This document shows positions 52,039 to 61,900 of a stretch of DNA of 64,000 nt, piece after piece (position 1 is the first letter of the stretch; each line of letters begins with the position of its first letter). The stretch spans positions 682,001 through 746,000 of the forward strand of contig NW_027118836.1 of assembly GCF_037176765.1 (NCBI RefSeq), read 5' to 3'. Made by a program: the position numbers and the translations under genes. The DNA is from Anolis sagrei (lineage: Eukaryota > Chordata > Lepidosauria > Squamata > Anolidae). The notes below the pieces were generated by a model that searched no databases, had not been told where the DNA came from, and saw only the letters and a program-made list of their open reading frames with translations.

Positions 52039-53023
52039 GCGAACAAACTGAAATTAAATCCAGACAAGACAGAGGTACTCCTGGTCAGTCGCAAGGCCGA
52101 GCAGGGTATAGGGTTACAGCCTGTGCTGGATGGGGTCGCACTCCCCTTGAAGGCGCAGGTTCGCAGCTTGGGTGTGACCCTGGATTCATCGTTGAGCCAG
52201 GATCCCCAGGTTTCAGCGGTGACCAGGGGAGCATTTGCACAGCTTAGGCTCGTGCGCCAGCTGCGCCCGTACCTTGGGAAGTCTGACTTGGCCACGGTGG
52301 TACACGCTCTGGTCACATCCCGCCTTGACTACTGCAACGCTCTCTACGTGGGGCTGCCCTTGAAGACGGCCCGGAAGCTTCAGCTAGTCCAGCGCGCGGC
52401 AGCCATGCTACTAACAGGAGCGGGGCGCAGGGAGCATACAACGCCCTTGTTGCTCCAGCTCCACTGGCTGCCGATATGCTACCGGGCCCAATTTAAGGTG
52501 CTGGTGTTATCCTACAAAGCCCTAAACGGTTCCGGCCCAAAATACCTTTCGGACCGCATCTCGGCCTATGAGCCCACGAGGGCCTTGAGATCGTCTGGGG
52601 AGGCCCTTCTCTTGATCCCGCCTGCTTCACAGGCACGTCTGGCGGGGACGAGAGAGAGGGCCTTCTCGGTGGTGGCCCCCCGGCTGTGGAACACCCTCCC
52701 TGTTGACATCAGGCAGGCGCCCTCCCTTATGTCTTTTCGTAAGAGCCTAAAGACATGGCTATTTGAGAAGGCATTTAACTGAGTATACATCATCTGATAA
52801 TGACAACTGAAACGGAATATGGATTACAAGTTTGGTTATGATTTACGATAAGACGAAGCGGATCATTTTTAGTGTAATTATTGTAGTGTGTATTAGTGAG
52901 ATGTTGTTTTTTCGATGTGCTTTATTGTAAACTGTTTTTTATATATGTTGTACACCGCCATGAGTCGCCCTAGGGCTGAGAATGGCGGTTAATAAATGCA
53001 GGAAATAAATAAATAAATAAATA
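52039..53023 (+). mobile_element. L2-clade LINE, 5'-truncated, long open ORF2 C-terminus
   Basis: An open frame of 247 codons runs from the truncation point to the stop at 52780-52782: NKLKLNPDKTEVLLVSR, SLGVTLDSSLSQDPQVSAV, VTSRLDYCNALYVGLPLKT, LQLVQRAAAMLLTGAGRREH, LHWLPICYRAQFKVLVLSY and ERAFSVVAPRLWNTLPVDIR. This is the L2-clade RT thumb and C-terminal domain. The 3' UTR ends CCATGAGTCGCCCTAGGGCT, GAGAATGGCGG and an (AAAT)n tail (52999-53023). The frame is uninterrupted and GC-rich, so it is one of the younger insertions here. It lies inside L1 ORF2. Confidence 0.93.
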
Positions 53024-53024
53024 A

Positions 53025-53260
53025 TATATTCACCTTAACTAAAGAAATACGACCTAATAATGCTATATCTTCAGATATTTCCATTTTTGTAAATCCTTTT
53101 GTATTTTTTCCACACCACTTCGTAGTTATTCTTTAATAATTGTCCATTCTTAGTCATGATCCATACTCCTAGATAGTTTTTGTTTTTTTTTTACAATTTC
53201 CAGACCTGTTGGTCCCTTAATCATGTCCCGTTTCTTCTTCTCCGCTCAAAACTTCCTTCT
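53025..53260 (-). mobile_element. L1 LINE ORF2 segment upstream of the L2 insertion
   Basis: The minus strand encodes DMIKGPTGLEIV, then YLGVWIMTKNGQLLKNNYEV and VWKKYKRIYKNGN, the L1 ORF2 region that directly precedes the LPKLVFLFQNLPV block at about 52030. This shows that the L2 copy split a single L1. Confidence 0.82.
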
Positions 53261-53534
53261 CTTTTCTGTTCATCTACCCACAAGGTAGATGAACAGATTT
53301 TAGTTGCTGTTATTCGAATCACACACAAGCAAGTAGAAAGGAAGAAATCAGAGACGCATCCTGCTCACCATGATGTTGTCTTGAATCCAGACATCAGATC
53401 TGCGAGTGCTGTCCTGAAAGAGACAATTATAAAGTACCTAGTGTTGGATTAGGATTGACCAAATGCTTTATTCTATAAGGTTCTTCTGCTCTTTCAGACA
53501 GATATTTTTAATTTTTAATGTGTTTTCTGTAATA
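53261..53534. other. No recognised gene
   Basis: A 90-codon plus-strand frame starts within the L1 segment and ends at 53452 (HHDVVLNPDIRSASAVLKET); I do not recognise it. Nothing else is seen. Confidence 0.4.
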
Positions 53535-54078
53535 TTTATTTATTTATTTATTTATTTATAGTATTTATATACCGCCTTTCTCACCCCTGGGGGGGGGGGG
53601 GGGACTCAAAGCGGTTGGCAGATAAATAATGGCAAGATTCAATGCCTTACGTTGGGCACCGATACGATGCCAATACAAACAATTACAATAGTAAAACCAC
53701 AATTAAACATAAATCACAATTAAAACAATACATCAACAAGTATTAAAACAATGAAACAGTCTCGTCAGTCGAATCGCCGTTCCAGTCAATGTCCCTCTAA
53801 AATGCTACATACATCAACTGTTCGAAGGCCTGGTCCCAGAACCATGATTTTATTTTTTTTCTAAAAGCCTGGAGGGAGGGAGCAGATCTTACCTCATTTG
53901 GGAGTGTGTTCCATAGGCGGGGGGCCACAGCCGAGAAGGCCCTGTCTCTCGTCCCCGCCAGACGCATTTGTGCTGTTGACGGGAGCGAAAGCAGGGCCTC
54001 TCCAAATGATCTTAGATTACGAGGTGGGATGTACGGGTGGATGCGTTCGGACAAGTAAGCTAGGCCACAACCGTATAG
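53535..54078 (-). mobile_element. L2-clade LINE 3' end with ORF2 C-terminus, minus strand
   Basis: A (TTTA)n tail at 53536-53562 is followed by antisense 3' UTR. The minus-strand frame (53797-54093) reads YLSERIHPYIPPRNLRSFGE, RDRAFSAVAPRLWNTLPNEV and PSLQAFRKKIKSWFWDQAFE. The frame is open over the C-terminus. It is 5'-truncated directly beside the SPIN terminus at 54081. Confidence 0.9.
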
Positions 54079-54080
54079 AG

Positions 54081-54885
54081 CAGTGGTTCTCAACCTTTCT
54101 AATGCCGTGACCCCTAAATAAAATTCCTCATGTTGTGGTGACCCCCAACCACATTTTCGTTGCTACTTCATAAGAGTAATTTTGCTACTGTTATGAAATG
54201 TAATGTAAATCAATAGGAGCATAGTGTCTAGATCTAAGGAAGTAATGCTACCCCTCTATTCTGCTTTGGTTAGACCACATCTGGAATATTGTGTCCAATT
54301 CTGGGCACCACAATTCAAGAGAGATATTGACAAGCTGGAAAGTGTCCAGAGGAGGGCGACTAAAATGATCAAGGGTCTGGAGAACAAGCCCTATGAGGAG
54401 CGGCTTAGGGAACTGGGCATGTTTAGCCTGAAGAAGAGAAGGCTGAGAGGAGATATGATAGCCATGTATAAATATGTGAGAGGAAGCCACAGGGAGGAGG
54501 GAGCTAGCTTGTTTTCTGCTTCCTTGGAGACTAGGACACGGAACAATGGCTTCAAACTACAAGAAAGGAGATTCCATCTGAACATTAGGAAGAACTTCCT
54601 GACTGTGAGAGCCGTTCAGCAGTGGAACTCTCTGCCCCGGAGTGTGGTGGAGGCTCCTTCCTTGGAAGCTTTTAAACAGAGGCTGGATGGCCATCTGTCA
54701 GGGGTGATTTGAATGCAATATTCCTGCTTCTTGGCAGGGGGTTGGACTGGATGGCCCATGAGGTCTCTTCCAACTCTTTGATTCTATGATTCTATGATTC
54801 TATGAAATGTCTGATATGAAGGATGTATTTCCATTGTTACAAATTGAACATAATTAAAGCATAGTGATTAATCACAAAAACAATA
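54081..54885 (+). mobile_element. SPIN-type hAT element split by CR1
   Basis: It starts CAGTGGTTCTCAACCTTTCT and continues CCTCATGTTGTGGTGACCCC, TTGCTACTTCATAAGAG and TTTTGCTACTGTTATGAA, the SPIN 5' region. After the CR1 insertion it resumes with TCTGATATGAAGGATGTATT, TTGTTACAAATTGAACATAA and AGTGATTAATCACAAAAACA. The right TIR is replaced at about 54886 by Helitron-like sequence. SPIN elements are known from anoles and other vertebrates through horizontal transfer. It has no transposase. Confidence 0.85.
54211..54804 (+). mobile_element. CR1 LINE 3' end (594 bp), inserted in SPIN
   Basis: An open frame of about 162 codons (54224-54712) reads [80 protein letters not shown] and [19 protein letters not shown]. 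The 3' end has GGACTGGATGGCCCATGAGG and three ATTCTATG copies, the CR1 hallmark. AAAT at 54207-54210 and 54805-54808 may be a short target duplication. Bases about 54368-54505 are the dispersed equivalent of the satellite unit at 1-6539. Confidence 0.95.
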
Positions 54886-55290
54886 TGTTTGGGGGAGTGT
54901 GGGCAACGGATGATGGGATGTGAAGTACCTTCAACCAATACAGCTCTGACTTCCAGAGACCACAGAGACACACCCCCCCCCCCCCCAAATACAGACCTGG
55001 ACCAAACTTGGCCCATAGAACCCTAATGGCCAATAGAAAATACTGGAGGGGGTTGGGGGCAATTGATAGTGAATTATGGGAGAGATAGTCCACCTACATC
55101 CAGAGAGCACAGTGAACCCAAATTACTATGGATCTGGACAGAACTTGGCACAAATACTCAGTATGCCCAAATCTGAAGACTGGTGGAGTTTGGGGGAAAT
55201 AGACCTTGGCATTTGGGACTTGTTGGGGTGTTTAGTTCCCCAGCCATCAAAGAACATTCTGAAATCCAATCACAATTAAATTGGACCAAA
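54886..55290 (+). mobile_element. Helitron-like interior module, single-copy part
   Basis: TTCCAGAGACCACAGAGAC, then GACCTGGACCAAACTTGGCC, CCAATAGAAAATACTGGAGG, CCACCTACATCCAGAGAGCA, TATGGATCTGGACAGAACTT, GACTGGTGGAGTTTGGGGGA and ATCAAAGAACATTCTGAAAT. This is the same module as inside 22334-22912. Its last part is an early, diverged 148-type unit that is interrupted after AACTTGAGATG by the 132-bp array. Confidence 0.7.
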
Positions 55291-55968
55291 CTTGAGATGT
55301 GTGGAAGGGGCCTGGGTTATCTGGGTCCCCTTCCATACAGCTGCATAAAATACCCACTGAAGTGGATTATCTGGCTGTGTAGACTCAGATAATCCAGTTC
55401 AAAGCAGACAATGTGGGATTTCATTCAGCTGTGTGGAAGGGGACTGGGTTATCTGGGGCACCTTCCATACAGCTGCATAAAATACCCACTGAAGTGGATT
55501 ATCTGACTGTGTGGACACAGATAATCCAGTTCAAAGCAGACAATGTGGGATTTCATTCAGCCATGTGGAAGGGGACTGGGTTATCTGGGTCCCCTTCCAT
55601 ACAGCTGCATAAAATACCCACTGAAGTGGATTATCTGGCTGTGTAGACTCAGATAATCCAGTTCAAAGCAGACAATGTGGGATTTCATTCAGCTGTGTGG
55701 AAGGGGACTGGGTTATCTGGGGCACCTTCCATACAGCTGCATAAAATACCCACTGAAGTGGATTATCTGACTGTGTGGACACAGATAATCCAGTTCAAAG
55801 CAGACAATGTGGGATTTCATTCAGCCATGTGGAAGGGGACTGGGTTATCTGGGGCACCTTCCATACAGCTGCATAAAATACACACTGAAGTGGATTATCT
55901 GACTGTGTGGACACAGATAATCCAGTTCAAAGCAGACAATGTGGGATTTCATTCAGCTGTGTGGAAGG
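55291..55968 (+). repeat. 132-bp tandem repeat, about five copies, in 264-bp dimers
   Basis: Each unit carries TGTGTGGAAGGGGACTGGGT, CCTTCCATACAGCTGCATAA and GAAGTGGATTATCTG, then CAGATAATCCAGTTCAAAGC. Two versions differ at GGCTGTGTAGACTCAG and GACTGTGTGGACACAG. The order is 1-2-1-2-2, so a 264-bp dimer was duplicated. The sequence resembles a dispersed DNA-element family common in lizards, but no family name is assigned. The array lies within a Helitron-like unit. Confidence 0.93.
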
Positions 55969-58900
55969 GAACTCTGCAATCAAAGAGCATTCTGAAACCC
56001 CAACAGCCATGAAATTGGACTAAACTTGGCACAGAGAACACCCATGAACACAAAGAGAATACTGGGGGCTCTGGGGAAAACAGACCTTGGAGATTGGGAG
56101 CTCCCTGGGATTTATAGTTCTCTGCAATCAAAGAGCATTCTGAAACCCCAACAGCCATGAAATTGGACTAAACTTGGCACAGAGAACACCCATGAACACA
56201 AAGAGAATACTGGGGGCTCTGGGGAAAACAGACCTTGGAGATTGGGAGCTGCCTGGGATTTATAGTTCTCTGCAATCAAAGAGCATTCTGAAACCCCAAC
56301 AGCCATGAAATTGGACTAAACTTGGCACAGAGAACACCCATGAACACAAAGAGAATACTGGGGGCTCTGGGGAAAACAGACCTTGGAGATTGGGAGCTGC
56401 CTGGGATTTATAGTTCTCTGCAATCAAAGAGCATTCTGAAACCCCAACAGCCATGAAATTGGACTAAACTTGGCACAGAGAACACCCATGAACACAAAGA
56501 GAATACTGGGGGCTCTGGGGAAAACAGACCTTGGAGATTGGGAGCTGCCTGGGATTTATAGTTCTCTGCAATCAAAGAGCATTCTGAAACCCCAACAGCC
56601 ATGAAATTGGACTAAACTTGGCACAGAGAACACCCATGAACACAAAGAGAATACTGGGGGCTCTGGGGAAAACAGACCTTGGAGATTGGGAGCTCCCTGG
56701 GATTTATAGTTCTCTGCAATCAAAGAGCATTCTGAAACCCCAACAGCCATGAAATTGGACTAAACTTGGCACAGAGAACACCCATGAACACAAAGAGAAT
56801 ACTGGGGGCTCTGGGGAAAACAGACCTTGGAGATTGGGAGCTCCCTGGGATTTATAGTTCTCTGCAATCAAAGAGCATTCTGAAACCCCAACAGCCATGA
56901 AATTGGACTAAACTTGGCACAGAGAACACCCACGAACACAAAGAGAATACTGGGGGCTCTGGGGAAAACAGACCTTGGAGATTGGGAGCTCCCTGGGATT
57001 TATAGTTCTCTGCAATCAAAGAGCATTCTGAAACTCCAACAGCCATGAAATTGGACTAAACTTGGCACAGAGAACACCCATGAACACAAAGAGAATACTG
57101 GGGGCTCTGGGGAAAACAGACCTTGGAGATTGGGAGCTCCCTGGGATTTATAGTTCTCTGCAATCAAAGAGCATTCTGAAACCCCAACAGCCATGAAATT
57201 GGACTAAACTTGGCACAGAGAACACCCATGAACACAAAGAGAATACTGGGGGCTCTGGGGAAAACAGACCTTGGAGATTGGGAGCTGCCTGGGATTTATA
57301 GTTCTCTGCAATCAAAGAGCATTCTGAAACCCCAACAGCCATGAAATTGGACTAAACTTGGCACAGAGAACACCCATGAACACAAAGAGAATACTGGGGG
57401 CTCTGGGGAAAACAGACCTTGGAGATTGGGAGCTGCCTGGGATTTATAGTTCTCTGCAATCAGAGAGCATTGTGAAACCCCAACAGCCATGGAATTGCAC
57501 TAAACTTGGCACAGAGAACACCCATGAACACAAAGAGAATACTGGGGGCTCTGGGGAAAACAGACCTTGGAGATTGGGAGCTGCCTGGGATTTATAGTTC
57601 TCTGCAATCAGAGAGCATTGTGAAACCCCAACAGCCATGGAATTGCACTAAACTTGGCACAGAGAACACCCATGAACACAAAGAGAATACTGGGGGCTCT
57701 GGGGAAAACAGACCTTGGAGATTGGGAGCTGCCTGGGATTTATAGTTCTCTGCAATCAAAGAGCATTCTGAAACCCCAACAGCCATGGAATTGGACTAAA
57801 CTTGGCACAGAGAACACCCACGAACACAAAGAGAATACTGGGGGCTCTGGGGAAAACAGACCTTGGAGATTGGGAGCTGCCTGGGATTTATAGTTCTCTG
57901 CAATCAAAGAGCATTGTGAAACCCCAACAGCCATGGAATTGCACTAAACTTGGCACAGAGAACACCCATGAACACAAAGAGAATACTGGGGGCTTTGGGG
58001 AAAACAGACCTTGGAGATTGGGAGCTGCCTGGGATTTATAGTTCTCTGCAATCAAAGAGAATTCTAAAACCCCAACAGCCATGGAATTGCACTAAACTTG
58101 GCACAGAGAACACCCGTGAACACAAAGAGAATACTGGGGGCTCTGGGGAAAACAGACCTTGGAGATTGGGAGCTGCCTGGGATTTATAGTTCTCTGCAAT
58201 CAAAGAGCATTGTGAAACCCCAACAGCCATGGAATTGGACTAAACTTGGCACAGAGAACACCCACGAACATAAAGAGAATACTGGGGGCTCTGGGGAAAA
58301 CTGACCTTGGAGATTGGGAGCTGCCTGGGATTTATAGTTCTCTGCAATCAAAGAGCATTCTGAAACCCCAACGGCCATGAAATTGGACTAAACTTGGCAC
58401 AGAGAACACACACGAACACAAAGAGAATACTGGGGGCTCTGGGGAAAACAGACCTTGGAGATTGGGAGCTCCCTGGGATTTATAGTTCTCTGCAATCAGA
58501 GAGCATTCTGAAACCCCAACAGCCATGGAATTGCACTAAACTTGGCACAGAGAACACCCATGAACACAAAGAGAATACTGGGGGCTCTGGGGAAAACAGA
58601 CCTTGGAGATTGGAAGCTGCCTGGGATTTATAGTTCTCTGCAATCAGAGAGCATTGTGAAACCCCAACGGCCATGAAATTGGACTAAACTTGGCACAGAG
58701 AACACACACGAACACAAAGAGAATACTGGGGGCTCTGGGGAAAACAGACCTTGGAGATTGGGAGCTCCCTGGGATTTATAGTTCTCTGCAATCAGAGAGC
58801 ATTCTGAAACCCCAACAGCCATGGAATTGCACTAAACTTGGCACAGAGAACACCCACGAACACAAAGAGAATACTGGGGGCTCTGGGGAAAACTGACCTT

Positions 58901-61900
58901 GGAGATTGGGAGCTGCCTAGGATTTATAGTTCTCTGCAATCAAAGAGCATTCTGAAACCCCAACAGCCATGGAATTGCACTAAACTTGGCACAGAGAACA
59001 CCCATGAACACAAAGAGAATACTGGGGGCTCTGGGGAAAACAGACCTTGGAGATTGGGAGCTGCCTGGGATTTATAGTTCTCTGCAATCAGAGAGCATTG
59101 TGAAACCCCAACAGCCATGGAATTGCACTAAACTTGGCACAGAGAACACCCACGAACATAAAGAGAATACTGGGGGCTCTGGGGAAAACAGACCTTGGAG
59201 ATTGGGAGCTGCCTGGGATTTATAGTTCTCTGCAATCAGAGAGCATTGTGAAACCCCAACAGCCGTGGAATTGCACTAAACTTGGCACAGAGAACACCCA
59301 TGAACACAAAGAGAATACTGGGGGCTCTGGGGAAAACTGACCTTGGAGATTGGGAGCTGCCTGGGATTTATAGTTCTCTGCAATCAAAGAGCATTCTGAA
59401 ACCCCAACAGCCATGGAATTGCACTAAACTTGGCACAGAGAACACCCATGAACACAAAGAGAATACTGGGGGCTCTGGGGAAAACAGACCTTGGAGATTG
59501 GGAGCTGCCTGGGATTTATAGTTCTCTGCAATCAAAGAGCATTCTGAAACCCCAACGGCCATGGAATTGGACTAAACTTGGCACAGAGAACACCCACGAA
59601 CATAAAGAGAATACTGGGGGCTCTGGGGAAAACAGACCTTGGAGATTGGGAGCTGCCTGGGATTTATAGTTCTCTGCAATCAAAGAGAATTCTAAAACCC
59701 CAACAGCCATGGAATTGCACTAACCTTGGCACAGAGAACACCCACGAACATAAAGAGAATACTGGGGGCTCTGGGGAAAACAGACCTTGGAGATTGGGAG
59801 CTGCCTGGGATTTATAGTTCTCTGCAATCAGAGAGCATTGTGAAACCCCAACAGCCATGGAATTGGACTAAACTTGGCACAGAGAACACCCATGAACACA
59901 AAGAGAATACTGGGGGCTCTGGGGAAAACAGACCTTGGAGATTGGGAGCTGCCTGGGATTTATAGTTCTCTGCAATCAGAGAGCATTGTGAAACCCCAAC
60001 AGCCATGGAATTGCACTAAACTTGGCACAGAGAACACCCATGAACACAAAGAGAATACTGGGGGCTCTGGGGAAAACAGACCTTGGAGATTGGGAGCTGC
60101 CTGGGATTTATAGTTCTCTGCAATCAAAGAGCATTCTGAAACCCCAACAGCCATGGAATTGGACTAAACTTGGCACAGAGAACACCCACGAACACAAAGA
60201 GAATACTGGGGGCTCTGGGGAAAACAGACCTTGGAGATTGGGAGCTGCCTGGGATTTATAGTTCTCTGCAATCAAAGAGCATTGTGAAACCCCAACAGCC
60301 ATGGAATTGCACTAAACTTGGCACAGAGGACACCCATGAACATAAGGAGAATACTGGGGGCTCTGGGGAAAACAGACCTTGGAGATTGGGAGCTGCCTGG
60401 GATTTATAGTTCTCTGCAATCAGAGAGCTTTCTGAAACCCCAACAGCCATGGAATTGCACTAAACTTGGCACAGAGAACACCCATGAACACAAAGAGAAT
60501 ACTGGGGGCTTTGGGGAAAACAGACCTTGGAGATTGGGAGCTGCCTGGGATTTATAGTTCTCTGCAATCAAAGAGCATTCTGAAACCCCAACGGCCATGA
60601 AATTGGACTAAACTTGGCACAGAGAACACCCACGAACACAAAGAGAATACTGGGGTCTCTGGGGAAAACAGACCTTGGAGATTGGGAGCTGCCTGGGATT
60701 TATAGTTCTCTGCAATCAAAGAGAATTCTAAAACCCCAACAGCCATGGAATTGCACTAAACTTGGCACAGAGAACACCCGTGAACACAAAGAGAATACTG
60801 GGGGCTCTGGGGAAAACAGACCTTGGAGATTAGGAGCTGCCTGGGATTTATAGTTCTCTGCAATCAAAGAGCATTGTGAAACCCCAACAGCCATGGAATT
60901 GGACTAAACTTGGCACAGAGAACACCCACGAACATAAAGAGAATACTGGGGGCTCTGGGGAAAACTGACCTTGGAGATTGGGAGCTGCCTGGGATTTATA
61001 GTTCTCTGCAATCAAAGAGCATTCTGAAACCCCAACGGCCATGAAATTGGACTAAACTTGGCACAGAGAACACACACGAACACAAAGAGAATACTGGGGG
61101 CTCTGGGGAAAACAGACCTTGGAGATTGGGAGCTCCCTGGGATTTATAGTTCTCTGCAATCAAAGAGCATTGTGAAACCCCAACAGCCATGGAATTGCAC
61201 TAAACTTGGCACAGAGAACACCCATGAACACAAAGAGAATACTGGGGGCTCTGGGGAAAACAGACCTTGGAGATTGGGAGCTGCCTGGGATTTATAGTTC
61301 TCTGCAATCAAAGAGCATTGTGAAACCCCAACAGCCGTGGAATTGCACTAAACTTGGCACAGAGAACACCCATGAACACAAAGAGAATACTGGGGGCTCT
61401 GGGGAAAACTGACCTTGGAGATTGGGAGCTGCCTGGGATTTATAGTTCTCTGCAATCAAAGAGCATTCTGAAACCCCAACAGCCATGGAATTGCACTAAA
61501 CTTGGCACAGAGAACACCCATGAACACAAAGAGAATACTGGGGGCTCTGGGGAAAACAGACCTTGGAGATTGGGAGCTGCCTGGGATTTATAGTTCTCTG
61601 CAATCAAAGAGCATTCTGAAACCCCAACGGCCATGGAATTGGACTAAACTTGGCACAGAGAACACCCACGAACATAAAGAGAATACTGGGGGCTCTGGGG
61701 AAAACAGACCTTGGAGATTGGGAGCTGCCTGGGATTTATAGTTCTCTGCAATCAAAGAGAATTCTAAAACCCCAACAGCCATGGAATTGCACTAACCTTG
61801 GCACAGAGAACACCCACGAACATAAAGAGAATACTGGGGGCTCTGGGGAAAACAGACCTTGGAGATTGGGAGCTGCCTGGGATTTATAGTTCTCTGCAAT

